In this document: in pieces, positions 22,295 through 32,599 of the stretch | Layout: each line of letters starts with the position of its first letter | How positions within the stretch are numbered: position 1 is the first letter of the stretch | NCBI GenBank assembly: GCA_000310025.1 | Contig: FN648905.1 | Location: 111,421 to 175,420 of the forward strand | Length of the DNA: 64,000 nt | DNA from: Ectocarpus siliculosus | Lineage: Eukaryota; Sar; Phaeophyceae; Ectocarpales; Ectocarpaceae | Direction of reading: 5' to 3' | Position numbers and translations under genes: made by a program | Notes under the pieces: model-generated | What the model was told of the DNA's origin: nothing | Seen by the model: the letters and a program-made list of their open reading frames with translations, nothing else | The model's database searches: none

Positions 22295-22890
22295 GATTCC
22301 GCCCTGATACCCAGCCCCGAGGAAACAGTCTACGCACGAACTGTACTCAGATACAAAGGTGAGCGAAGTATGAGCGTCCTGTATGAGCGTCAAATTAGCT
22401 GTTTAAACAATACTTCGTCTTATGCTGATGAAGTCTTCTGCCGGGCTGTTCGACACGACAGGCCACGACGGGCCCGACAGCTGGCCCGACAGCTGGAGAA
22501 AATCAGTGCAAAGTCTTCACTTCATACAGGCCAAGGAAATTCTTTGACAGTCAACGGAAAGAAATACAATCAGTACTTAGTTTATTTACTCCGTATGTCC
22601 AATTGTAGCTCGAACTATTTATTGGTGTATAATGTTTCCCTCGAAGCGCGGGGTATGTACAAACACAATAATGTTTCCCTCGAAACGCGGCGAATAGTCT
22701 ATCGCAGGGCACACATGTCGAGATCAGGATAAACTACAATGTGGATTGGTAATGTACGTCTTTGTTCCGCAATATTTTGCGCGCACGCGAAAATAATTTG
22801 AAACCGTCGTTTTGCGGGGAACATATTACTTCCTCGTCGGGAGGTCGCAGCGGTGTGACCCGGACTTCTCGTTGGCAGGCAAAATTGGTA
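22295..22890. other. No complete gene; contains copy 2 of a dispersed coding-like repeat
   Basis: The stretch 22425-22575 is the second copy of the 18640-18788 repeat (frame RHDRPRRARQLARQLEK). A short direct duplication, TAATGTTTCCCTCGAA(G/A)CGCGG, occurs at 22631 and 22669. The rest is unremarkable. Confidence 0.6.
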
Positions 22891-22894
22891 GGCA

Positions 22895-23292
22895 CACAGT
22901 TATAAAGCGTCGAAGGACTTGTTGATCCAGCTGTAGGTTGGACGGGGCTTCAAGTTGGTGGAGGGTAGGCAACGTTTAGGCACAAATTGATCGAGATCGG
23001 AGCAATTTGGTGTCGGCAGCACTTCCTGCATGCTCGTGTTTCGTGCTAGGCGGTGCCGGTCACCGACACAGCTAACCGTTAACGCAGAAGGCGCCAATCA
23101 AGCTGGAACTTGCGGAGGGCTTCTTAACTAGTGCAGGACGGCCGATGGGGCGATTTCTCGCGTCTCGGGCGCTCAAAAAAGTGCGTGGTTCAGGCCTTCG
23201 GACTAAAAGTGATCATGATTCATTCTTCATGGTATTTTTATTACCGTTCGGTGAAACCTCTATGACCGTATCGGTCTCTTAGAGGAACGAGG
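22895..23292 (-). repeat. ~400-bp dispersed repeat, copy 1
   Basis: The reverse complement of this segment matches 44275-44670 along its length. Shared landmarks are GAGACCGATACGGTC, AGAGGTTTCAC, GAACCACGC, CATCGGCCGT, CAGCTTGATTGG, AAATTGCTCCGATCTCGAT and CCGTCCAA. One end begins with the GAGACC...GGTCTC hairpin. No ORF is conserved between the copies. Confidence 0.8.
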
Positions 23293-23998
23293 GTAAGATC
23301 GAAACCTATAGCGTGTCGTTGCCACGTCGGCTGCATGAGATAACTCCTGCGACCGGGCGAAGGGTATACTTCAAGGCGAGGCCACCGGGCCAATTGAAAT
23401 GCTGCTGCTGCAGACAAAGTGTTGAATAAGTTGTTTTTTTATAATATGCATATGACCCAAAGAATCCATCTCTATCTAAGAAGAGTCTAAGATAGATTAG
23501 CATTGAATTCACAGCGTTTTTTTTTAGATGTTTGTTGTTGTTTCGGATTCAATTCGGTTCTCAATTTGCCATCTCAATTACAAGGTGTTCTACTGCGGCA
23601 GATTACATCGTCTAGACACTGTTAAACATTGCTGCTGTAGGTTGCAGTGATATTCTCCAACAGGACGTTCTCCGCGCTCAACAATAGCACGCGACCTTGC
23701 GTCCACCTGTAGCAACAAAGGTGGTGATGGTTGGTAGCCGAACGTTTTGTTGGAGGTAGCAAACAAATCTCTCAATATAGAGGTGCTGCTGTCGTCTACG
23801 AGCCTCCGATACGACGCCATATGTTGTTCGAAAGCGGAGGTGACAACACCTCAGTCGTATAGTAACAGAATGTATGAAATGTTCGATCTCATGCATGCAT
23901 GCATTCCCTCCTAACAAAATTCCCACCCCCGTCTTCCGTCCGCTTTTCGTTGGTGATCGGGCATCGACCTTTATTTCCACGAACACTTCTTTGACAAG
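23293..23998. other. No gene recognised
   Basis: Minus-strand ORFs of 68-76 codons only. A short poly-T tract lies at about 23517. No domain or splice signal. Confidence 0.45.
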
Positions 23999-25159
23999 GG
24001 TGTGTTCGGTAGGGTACAGGTACGCTCGGTAGGGTATGGAGGGCTGTACCGAGGCGTACCGGGTTTTTCGGTAGGTATGGAGGGCCATACCGAGGCGTAC
24101 CGGAAATTTTCGCTGGGTATGGAGGTCTACACCGAGGCGTACCGGAATTTTCGGTAGGTATGGAAGACCATACCGAGGCGAACCGGGCATTTTCGGTAGG
24201 TACGGAGGTCTATACCGAGAGTTTCGGTAGGTATGGAGGGCCGTACCGAGGCGTACCGGGATTTTCCGTAGGTACGGAGGGCTCTACCGAGGCGTACCTA
24301 GACTCTCGGTAGGGTATAAACCGGCGGAAATGCCGGCGGTACACCTCGGTACATACGCATACGAACGGTGATTTTTCAGCCTTCTAAACAACGTCAAAGG
24401 TCGCCAGTGCTTCTCGCTCTTTTTCTCAATGATTATTGATGGGAATTTAGCGTGGACGGTGTAATAAAACGAAAGCCCGATAGCTAGCAGCCAGCCTCCT
24501 ACCAGCCTCCGCCGCAATTCCATCCATGTCAGCGACTTTGTTGTTCTTCCAACGTAAAGCAGCAGTTGCGCTTGGCTACAATACACAGAAAATACAACAA
24601 CACAGCCTGCTGTGTGCCGGGGGCGACCATGCAACCATGCGCTCGATACCAATCCTGGTCCTTGAGACTACAACACCCAACGAAGAGGAACCGCCGGCAC
24701 CCCCCTCATCCTGAGAGGTTACCTCACTTATCATTAGTGCTCGGTATCGTGTACCCCAGGGTAGATGGTGTTGTTCGGTAGGCGATGTGAGATGTTCCGT
24801 ATGGTGAAGCAGTAGTGATGTTGTGTGTTGGGGAATGCGGTAGGGGTACAGTGCATTTGTGTGGTGAGTGAGAGAGTGACGTCACAGTGTGGCGGTACTG
24901 GTGTTTCTTATGGCAGGGTATGGATATCTGTACCGGCCCCTCGGTAGGATTTCAAGGGTGTACCGATACCCCTACCGATCACTCGGTATTTTTTCTTCAA
25001 AAATCGAGATTTTCGGTAGGTATGGAGGGCCATACCGAGGCGTACCGCGATTTCCGGTAGGTATGGAGGGCTTACCGAAGGGTACCGAGACGCTCGCTAG
25101 GGTATATACCGGCGGAAATACCGGTGGTATACCTCGGTACGTACGGTACCGAACACACC
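23999..25159. mobile_element. Fold-back element with TCGGTAGGTATGGAGG arrays
   Basis: The element begins GGTGTGTTCGGTA and ends with the perfect inverted 13-mer TACCGAACACACC. The left arm (about 24005-24360) and right arm (about 24905-25140) are arrays of a ~55-65-bp unit, TTCGGTAGGTATGGAGGGCC then ATACCGAGGCGTACCGG. Each unit is itself partly palindromic (GGTA...TACC). The ~540-bp centre has no recognised coding region. ORFs through the arrays (for example 23678-24190 minus and 24889-25386 plus) are repeat translations. No clear target-site duplication. Confidence 0.75.
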
Positions 25160-25481
25160 TTTGCTTCTTTGGTTTCACTTTGTTTTTTATCCCGCCGATC
25201 ATCATCTACGCAACGGACGTGTGGACCTCACATCGTCTAAGACTTCGTTTACCCTTCTTCCGTGCCGATGTCAGCATCGCCTCTACTTCCTTTGCCTATC
25301 AAACCGCCGAACCCATCCCACGCATGCATGCTGGTCGCCCGCCCCATTGGGGGGCGAGGGGCCCAATCGTTTCCCCTAACGTGTAGTCTAAGCGTCGAGA
25401 CTAAAAAAGAACAAGCGGTTTAGTCTCCGGGAAAATAGATCGTCGTATGCATACTGCTTTTCCGTCATTTGGTGTGCGCAT

Positions 25482-25486
25482 CATCA
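25482..25486. repeat. LTR element target-site duplication CATCA, left
   Basis: CATCA directly precedes the TGTTGTG end of the left LTR. The same five bases directly follow the right LTR at 28018-28022. Confidence 0.8.
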
Positions 25487-25735
25487 TGTTGTGTGAGCCC
25501 CACAGTCCAAAGAGTATTGTTAACCGCATGTATTAGATCGTAGGGGTGACATCACAGAGGAAGATAAGGAGAAAGGAGGAGAAAGGAGGATACCAGGCCA
25601 AAACCAGTCGAAAGGGGGGCCGCAACTCGTATCCCAAAGTCTCCCCGAGCATCTCCCTCAAGGTCTTACCCATCTGCGATATACGAAACCGCCAGTATCG
25701 GTACAATCCGACCAATCTAGTCCCACGCGCGAATA
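25487..25735 (-). repeat. 3' LTR (minus-strand element)
   Basis: Starts TGTTGTGTGAGCCCCACAGT and ends CGCGCGAATA on the plus strand. It has a GGAGAAAGGAGGAGAAAGGA purine block in the middle. Its partner is 27771-28017. Confidence 0.85.
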
Positions 25736-25744
25736 CCCTCCCTT
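25736..25744 (-). other. Polypurine tract
   Basis: On the minus strand this reads AAGGGAGGG, immediately upstream of the 3' LTR. That is where the plus-strand DNA primer of an LTR retrotransposon is expected. Confidence 0.75.
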
Positions 25745-26699
25745 GGTTATTTAGCCATTCGTGCATCGAAAGCATATCCGGAAAACACCGAAAACAACGC
25801 AAATCTAAAACAAGGGGAAACCCGCCATCGGATCAAAACCCCTCCGAAACTCAACACCTTCATAACGTTCATATCACGAAAGATTCCAACTGTTGTACTG
25901 AACATCAAGGCAACACACTATCATATCACCGCCCGAGGGCTCACTCTTCACACCAGGCGCGGGTGACTTGACAAGACCCAACCTTGTACAGCACAAAAAA
26001 CATATTGACCACGTCCCCACCACTCCTTGGCGAGGCCGTACAACAAACTTGGCCAAATAACCACCAACAAGCACCTGATCTACTCTGCTGTCTGCATTCC
26101 AAACGAAAAAACAGATAATCTGCGCCTCATGCCCTCCCTTGCGCAACAAGCTGATCTCACATGCCCGCTCTGGTGCCGCCATCCAACGCGCGCTCTCTAC
26201 CCACCGTGGGAGGCGTCTTTAAAACGTTAGATGGCCTTATCCGCCAGACTACTCACTTAACTGACTGCCTTAGAAGTGCATACACACGGCGATTACCTAG
26301 AATTCGCTGAACAAAACAGACACATGATACAGCATGCCTCCGACCGTGGAAATACGACCAAAACCTTCTCAAGAAGAGTCCAACAATACCCAAAGAGCAA
26401 CAACGCCCGCAGTCATAAAATACCTGCCAGACCACAATAGTTCCACCATTATGGTGCTGCATCTCGTTCGCACGTTACATTCTTGCACCAAGAGTGGGCG
26501 ACCATAAACCTGTCAAGTTGCAGAATATCTCCAGACCGGACGAAATTTCTCCAAGCATAAACTCTCCGAAGCAAACAGTGCGAAACATCATTCTTCCAAA
26601 CCGCAATACCATCCCACAATAAATAGGCCCTGCGATTTATCCTACAGTAGAATTCTTGGGAATGTCATCCGAACTCTACCTGACACCCCGAACCGTGTG

Positions 26700-27000
26700 T
26701 CCGAACAAACAGATTGCTCCTACCGGGCGTCCCTGACTGTACGCCCGAGCAATCAAACTGCCCCGTTTCTGCCAACAAACGACATGGAAACGCCTGTGCT
26801 GCGTTGCCCCGTTTTTATCTGGCGTCCCTAACTGTACGCAAGCGTCCCTGACTGTACGCCCGAGCACTCAACTGCCCCGTTTCTGCCGACTCACGGCATG
26901 GAAACGCCTGTACAGCGTAACCGTTGTTTCGATCTGGCGTCCCTAACTCTACGCCCGCGTCCCTCACTGTACGTTCGGGAAATCAAACTGCAATCTGATA
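26700..27000. repeat. ~115-bp tandem repeat inside the LTR element
   Basis: GCGTCCCTGACTGTACGCCC followed by GAGCAATCAAACTGCCCCGT, TTCTGCC and ATGGAAACGCCTGT recurs at about 26727, 26842 and 26957, giving two and a half copies. It lies between the gag-like region and the 3' part of the interior. Confidence 0.8.
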
Positions 27001-27060
27001 ACTTCCGGCATATCTGGTCTCAAGCGCGAACATTGCATCACTCACTCTGCTAAAAAAATG

Positions 27061-27750
27061 CTATTCTACGGAGTCGACGTCGCTGCTCTCGGGTGACTCG
27101 ACCACGGCCTCCTTCTTCTCCACCAATGAGCACTTGTCCCTCTTGTGACCAAACCCCCTGCAGATGTGTCGCACCTTTGCAGGAAGTGTGATCCTCTTGG
27201 CCGTCAATAGGTGTGCGGCCCGGAATGCTCGACATCCCGGATCCGCTTGACGCCCCTCACTGCTGTGCGCCCGGGACAAACTGGTTGCCCCCAGCAGCGA
27301 CGCTTTCTCCGCCGCTCGACTCCCTGAGTCCCCTTCCACCAACCAACGCACCCTGCAGTCGGGACCTGCAAATCCCGCACCAGGACGCCTCCCACGCTCG
27401 GCACACTGCTTCTCCCTCCTCCAGCAGCGTCGCCCTCCCTGACGATCACCACAGGGTGCAGCTCTCGGTGGCTGCTCAGCGGAACCAATACCCTAATTCC
27501 GCCGCACCCGCTGTGCCTCTTTCAGCACAACCCACTCCTCCTGGCCGCGCCCATCCGACTTGGCCCGCAGCAGCGCTGGCAGCATGTCCATCATCTCCTG
27601 CATCCCTGGCTCTCGTCTCCACTCGAGGCCCTGGTCTAAACCTGCGCGTCGTGTCACTCAGTAAGGTGCTTACCACACACACACCTGCTGCTGCGTCGCC
27701 GTACACAGCTGAACTCGGAAGATCACGGACGCCTCCGGAGGACACGTTCT
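27061..27750 (-). pseudogene. Gag remnant with degenerate CCHC zinc knuckle
   Basis: The minus-strand ORF at 27061-27351 contains VRHICRGFGHKRDKC, which fits a retroviral-type knuckle R-x2-C-x4-H-x4-C in which the expected first Cys is Arg. An acidic C-terminus follows (ESPESSDVDSVE). Upstream frames (27204-27488 and 27476-27745) continue toward the 5' LTR but are offset from one another, which suggests frameshifts in an originally single Gag. No protease motif follows. The knuckle would bind element RNA during packaging in an active relative; here it is probably non-functional. Confidence 0.6.
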
Positions 27751-27758
27751 AGAATATT

Positions 27759-27770
27759 CGTATATGCCCA
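27759..27770 (-). other. Candidate tRNA primer-binding site
   Basis: The minus strand reads TGGGCATATACG immediately inside the 5' LTR. Starting with TGG right at the LTR edge is the normal layout for pairing to a tRNA 3' CCA end. The specific tRNA was not identified. Confidence 0.6.
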
Positions 27771-28017
27771 TGTTGTGTGAGCTCCAGAGTCCAAAGAGTG
27801 TTGTTAACCGCATGTATTAGATCGTAGGGGCGACATCACAGAAGAGAAGGAGAGAGGAGGAGAAAGGAGGAGTGCCAGGCCAAAACCAGTCGAAAGGGGG
27901 CCCACAACTCGTATCCCAAAGTCTCTCCTAGCATGTCCCTCAAGGTCATTCCCATCTGCGATACACTAAACCGCCAGTATCGGTACAATCTGATCAATCT
28001 AGTCCCACGCACGAATA
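27771..28017 (-). repeat. 5' LTR (minus-strand element)
   Basis: Starts TGTTGTGTGAGCTCCAGAGT and ends CGCACGAATA on the plus strand. On the minus strand it would carry promoter and polyadenylation signals. Its partner is 25487-25735. Confidence 0.85.
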
Positions 28018-28022
28018 CATCA

Positions 28023-28270
28023 AAACCTTTTTCTCCGCTACAGCGGCTATATGTTGCCGCTTAAATATTGCGGGGGTCATCAATAAATAGCGGGTAGTCT
28101 TTCTTTGATTGTAATAGCTTTATTGAGCGCCCGATTGGGGGGCTTTTTTTGCTTTAGCAAGAATAGTCTCTTTGTGTTTGTATTGATTTTTCCGAAGAAA
28201 AAAGCTGTTTAGAGGGATCGTGATGTACATGTACGTATGTGAAAAAACAAAGGACATTTTTGAGCAATGG

Positions 28271-28309
<39 letters not shown>

Positions 28310-29310
28310 CTATGCGCCGAAACATACACACGAGATTGGAGCCCAAATCACCTTCTAGGCACCAAATTAAAATCTAAGACTTGTGCACAACAAGTAGCAT
28401 TTTGCCCGACCTGTCCCAACTGCTAACGTTTCAATCCGTGGTCGGTGCGTCGAGATAACACAGAGCATCTGCGCTGAAATTGAACTAGGGAACCAAGCGT
28501 CCCCGCACAGATCCCAGGCAGGCGTGATTTTTTTTGTTCCGTCGGTCGGTGTGCTCAGCAGATATAGCTGCTGCTGCTGTGGCAAGACACACACTACACA
28601 CAGAGAGAGAGGGAACATGGACAAGGGTGCGGGACACAGACACACACCACCGGGAGAGCGAGGCGGGAGGGTGTGCCCAATACTACTGCTGCTAGCTATC
28701 GGCGGAGGAAGCGAGACAAGAGAAGTGTTTTTTTGTTTGTTTTGCAAGCGGCGGCAGCGTTTTTATCATCAGCGAGAGAGAGCACAAGAAGCACACACAA
28801 CACGCTGCTCTACACCACCATTGATGATGCATGTATGCTGTAACCCTCTCTATATTCTTTGTGTGCGAGGGTCTAGGGTGCCACCTGTGCCTTCCGTGTG
28901 CAAGTCTGGCCACAAATCACACGCTTTTGGAGTTGCCTGCAGATCAAACCTCGAACCAGAGAGAGGAACTGAGAGAGAGTTTGTTTCTTTTTGCGCTGCG
29001 ATGTACATAGCTCATGATAGCACCCCCCCTTCTCTCTAACTCATGATGATGAATACCACCACGCCCTCTGTAAATCACTGCTGTGGGTATAAACGAGTCA
29101 ATGGTAACAACGCACGAGCCTACTGCAGGTACTTTGTTCCAAAAAAAGCTATTCCACCTCACCCTCTGTATTTATTTTTCCTGCAATACAAATAAATACA
29201 GTATTGCCGCCGTGCTACAGTCGGGGGGCCTGAATAGTGCCAGGGTGTGTCCCGAGATTTTACCGGCACTATACCGGGCACCAACAACAACACCGCCCCC
29301 CCCACCGCCA
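28023..29310. other. No gene recognised; TGTC microsatellite inside
   Basis: A (TGTC)n run lies at about 28270-28306. The region also has GAGAGAGAG and ACACAC patches and several short ORFs with no domain. A plus-strand 171-codon ORF (28524-29039) is low-complexity and I do not consider it a gene. Confidence 0.5.
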
Positions 29311-29315
29311 CCGCT

Positions 29316-30195
29316 GATCATCGAGGCAGCAGGGCAGAGGTACGCCCAGACGACCGGCACCTAGGTGGCCTCGTCAACGAACATGGCGACCTCACCCGGG
29401 AGATCAATTACCGGAGCAGAGCAGCGTGGGCATGCGTCAGGAGATATGGCCAGGAGCTCTTCGACAGGCCGAGAGCACCGTTCCGACTCAAGACTCGACG
29501 GCTCCAGGCCGAGGCGATGGAGGCACTGCTGTACGGCTGCATGACATGGGCCCCACGTCAAGATCAACACCGGACGTTGCGGACGATACACCACCGACTG
29601 CTACTGCGAGTTATCGGTTACCAACGCATGAAGGGCACCTACCGGCAGCTTTCCTACGCCCAGACCCTGAAGAGGGTAGGGTGCCAGAGCGTGGAAACCA
29701 CTATCTGGCAACGGCGCCTGCTGTTCGCGGGAGCGCTGGTAAGGCAGCCAGACGGACGACTCCCGAAAGGGGTGATGCTTGGCGAGCTGGTGGGGGGGGG
29801 GGGGGCGAGGCAGGGGGAAACCGGAGCAAAACTGGCAGATGAGCCTGAAGGACGACCTCAAGATGTTCGAAGCAGAGCACGGATCTACGGACGCCGAGCC
29901 ATGCTTCTTCGGAGTCCCGGAAACAACTTGGATGGAAGCAGCGAAGGTGGACCGGGGGGTACCGTGGCATACAGGGGTACTGCAGGGAGCAAAGAGGTTC
30001 ATGACCTCCTGGCACAAGAAGGAAGAGAAGGCTAGCCGACAACGAGCGCTCAAACGAAACAAGAAGCCCGGCAACAACACGGACACAGCAACAACCACGG
30101 GGGTGGGAGGGGTACAGCAGGCGGACGAGACGGCGAGGAAAGACAGGAAACGCGAAGAGGCGGACCGAGTGGCGCGAAACACTGTGCCGAATTGA
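29316..30195 (+). pseudogene. 5'-truncated LINE reverse transcriptase ORF, C-terminal part
   Basis: The frame resembles the C-terminal part of a non-LTR retrotransposon polyprotein: IIEAAGQRYAQTT, LGGLVNEHGDLTREI, AEAMEALLYGCMTW, IHHRLLLRVIGY and RRLLFAGALVRQPDGRLP. It then continues in another frame with KPEQNWQMSLKDDLKMFEAE and FMTSWHKKEEKASRQRALKR. There are at least two frameshifts, one at about 29350-29365 and one inside the poly-G run at 29790-29808. The catalytic RT motifs (including YxDD) would lie upstream and are absent, so this is a dead 5' truncation. The stop at about 30195 is followed by a GT-rich 3' region and a TTTTTC repeat that may be the element's tail. Confidence 0.8.
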
Positions 30196-30411
30196 ACCCC
30201 TTGCTTGACTTATCCCCCCCCCCTCCCGGCACTGCACCATTGCACCAACCCCCCGGGAGCGATGACGTACATGGGCTGGCTCGAGTGGCCCGCTTTGTCT
30301 TGTGTTGTTTGGTGTTGTCTTGTATTGTTATGTTTGTGTGTTTGTTGTTTGTCGCTACGGCGTGTGTCTTTCTCTGTCTGTGTCTTTCTCCTTCTCTTTC
30401 CCTTCTCTCCA

Positions 30412-30488
30412 TCTGCTTTTTTCTTTTTCTTTTTCTTTTTCTTTTTCTTTTTCTTTTTCTTTTTCTTTTTCTTTTTCTTTCTTTTTCC
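30412..30488. repeat. (TTTTTC)n microsatellite
   Basis: About a dozen TTTTTC units in a row. It lies ~220 bp past the LINE stop codon and could be the 3' tail of that insertion. It gives poly-Phe and Lys-Arg ORFs that are artefacts. Confidence 0.9.
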
Positions 30489-30554
30489 AGTCTAGGGTTA
30501 CCTCGCATAGCGTGTAGAGGCGAGCGGAGTGGCCTAGACTACAGTATGTATCTG

Positions 30555-30722
30555 TCGTTGACGTTTATTGGCTTGCGGACCCTTCGGTTCCATTTATTTT
30601 CGTATACCTTTGTTGGGTAAGTTAGCCTGTGACCACGGGAATCGACCCCGTCAAGTGTTAGACTAGTACGGACAGAAGAAGGTACGGGCGGAGAGAACGG
30701 TACGGTTTGAAGACAACAACTA
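30555..30722 (-). repeat. tRNA-related SINE-like repeat, minus strand
   Basis: Reading the minus strand: GTTGTTGTCTTCAAACCGT, CTTCTTCTGTCCGTACTAG, TCTAACACTTGAC, the B-box-like GGTCGATTCC (30638-30647), then GTGGTCACAGGCTAAC and GTCCGCAAGCCAATAAACGT. The same order occurs on the plus strand at 60500-60686. GGTCGATTCC fits the Pol III B-box consensus, hence the SINE interpretation. No clear A box was found. Confidence 0.6.
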
Positions 30723-30807
30723 CCGGGCACCGGCACTATTAAAAGTTCAGGGTGCAAGTACTTGTACGCATAGATATGTAGTCTTTCTGAGTTTGTATTT
30801 TTATGCT

Positions 30808-32200
30808 GGGAAAACGACACAACAGGGTATACCCTGGTCGAAAAGCGACTCACCTGGGTACAACGTCATTAACAACAGTAAATGCACTCATATGATTGGT
30901 CAGCGCCCACTTTCACCCCGCTGCGTCGGAAAAAGCGCGGAGTATACCCTGCTGTGGCTACTTTTCTCAAAACTGTACCCTGTTTTTGGAAATGTACCCT
31001 GACCTGACGGGAAATCAGACCCTTTCATCAATCATTTCCTCAAATCCTTTTCTCCTCCCAACCATGGGATACCACACGGCGAATGTTCCCGCCCAACAAC
31101 AACCATGGCAACGGGGCAGGAATCAGTTTCCGCGTTTCCGCCCCTCCAAAACAACGCCACAACTCCTCCTGCCTGTGTGTGCCGTGTGTGCGTTCGTGTG
31201 TGGTATGTGTGTTGTCTGTTGTGTCTCAATTGTGGTGTGTGTCTGGTTTACTACTGTAACAGCAGCGGTCGCGCTTACTAGCCAACCAAGCCAACCAATG
31301 TAGTAAGAAGACGTCAGGCTTCAGCGGGATCAACCGATGAAACACAACACGAGCACTCTTCTCTCTACCGACAGGGAGGGCGAAGGACATGGACGACACA
31401 GCAGTGTCCTGCTGTTGGAGTACGGATAAGACTCGTGTGTGTGTGCGACTGCATCTCCAGGGCGTGTATGTGTGTACCGGTCCTGCCTCTCCCCTCCGTC
31501 CGCTCTGTGGGCGCGAGTTTTCCACCAGTACAGCGCCACACATCGGCACATGCATGCATTTCAACCATGCTGGATCGGTCTCGCCTTCTTAGCGTGACCC
31601 GTACATCTCGCAACATGTCGCATATAGACTGCAGCAAGCAGTGTAGTCCACGGGGTATTGTACGCGTGTGTTCATATTTCAACATTGTGCTGGCGTTTTG
31701 CCCGGCCAGTTGATTTATAGCGGGAAGAGTTGATGGTTGGTGTTGTTTCGGAGGGGCGGAAACGCCGAAACTGATTCCTGCCCCGTTGCCATGGTTGTTG
31801 TTGGGCGGGAACATTCGCCGTGTGGTATCCCATGGTTGGGAGGAGATAAGGATTTGGGAGGAAATGATTTGATGACAAGGGTCTGATTTCCCGTCAGGTC
31901 AGGGTACATTTCCAAAAACAGGGTACAGTTTTGAAAAAAGTAGCCACGGCAGGGTATACCCCGCGCTTTTTCCGACGCAGCGGGGTGAAAGTGGGCGCTG
32001 ACCAATCATATGAGTGCATTTACTGCGGTTAATGACTGTTGTTGTTGTTGTTATTGTTGTTGTTGTTGTTGTCTTCACATTAAAAACCGTTCCGATCTCT
32101 CTCTACCCAGTATCTTCATATGTCCGTACTGATCCAACACTTGTGTACCCACGGGTGAGTCGCTTTTCGACCAGGGTATACCCTGTTGTGTCGTTTTCCC
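30808..32200. mobile_element. Long-armed palindromic DNA element
   Basis: The left arm (30808-31158) and right arm (31739-32200) are inverted copies. They start GGGAAAACGACACAACAGGG and include the palindrome CAGGGTATACCCTG, GTCGAAAAGCGACTCACC, AATGCACTCATATGATTGG, repeated TGTACCCTG motifs, CCAACCATGGGATACCACAC and CAACGGGGCAGGAATCAGTT. The right arm carries ~110 bp of extra SINE-like DNA (about 32035-32145). The ~580-bp centre contains (TG)n-rich DNA and no recognised ORF. No target-site duplication is evident. It is a non-autonomous fold-back element or a decayed transposon with long terminal inverted repeats. Confidence 0.75.
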
Positions 32201-32361
32201 TTTTATGTTTCCTAATATTCAGAGTACAGAACGAATTGGTATTTCGGTGGGTGCGACCGGGCAACGGCACTATTCAACAGGCAGTATAGAAGGCCCCCAC
32301 TGTCGTATAGTCCACAGCAGTGGTAAGCGGCATGTAGGTGGCTACCTGCTGTGTTGTAGAC

Positions 32362-32590
32362 CACACTTCTTTCCTCGCCTCTCAAACTCAACCTGCACAC
32401 TCGCAAAATCGCATTACACCCCACGAGCGTAGCGGCGACCTCGAAGCCGGTACGCCGCGGAGCGCGTCCTGCAGCTGTAGACTATGCACTTCTTTGTCTC
32501 CTCTCAAAAATCAACCCGCACACTCGCAAAATCGCGATACACCCTACGAGCGTAGCGGCGACCCCGAAGAGGTACGCCGCGAAGCTCCCC
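32362..32590. repeat. Tandem duplication, ~122-bp unit
   Basis: CACACTCGCAAAATCGC...TTACACCCCACGAGCGTAGC...GGCGACC...GGTACGCCGCG occurs twice (about 32362-32462 and 32485-32590). The copies differ by a few substitutions and indels. Confidence 0.85.
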
Positions 32591-32599
32591 GTATGCAAA

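Larger units (their letters stand above)
25482..28022 (-). mobile_element. Non-autonomous LTR retrotransposon, gag-only type
   Basis: Two direct repeats of about 248 bp (25487-25735 and 27771-28017, roughly 90% identical by eye) bound a 2.03-kb interior and are flanked by a 5-bp CATCA duplication. On the minus strand the order is canonical: 5' LTR, then TGGGCATATACG starting right at the LTR edge as a primer-binding site, then a gag-like ORF with a decayed zinc knuckle, and finally AAGGGAGGG abutting the 3' LTR as the polypurine tract. No protease, reverse transcriptase or integrase ORF is visible, so transposition would need proteins in trans. The divergence between LTRs argues against a very recent insertion. 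Confidence 0.85.

Noticed and set aside
23999-25159. CRISPR-like array or coding repeat protein
   Set aside because: The repeated units are directly adjacent and palindromic within an inverted-repeat element. The ORFs are repeat translations.
30050-30508. Lys/Arg-rich minus-strand ORF
   Set aside because: It is generated by the TTTTTC microsatellite, and the rest overlaps the LINE relic antisense.
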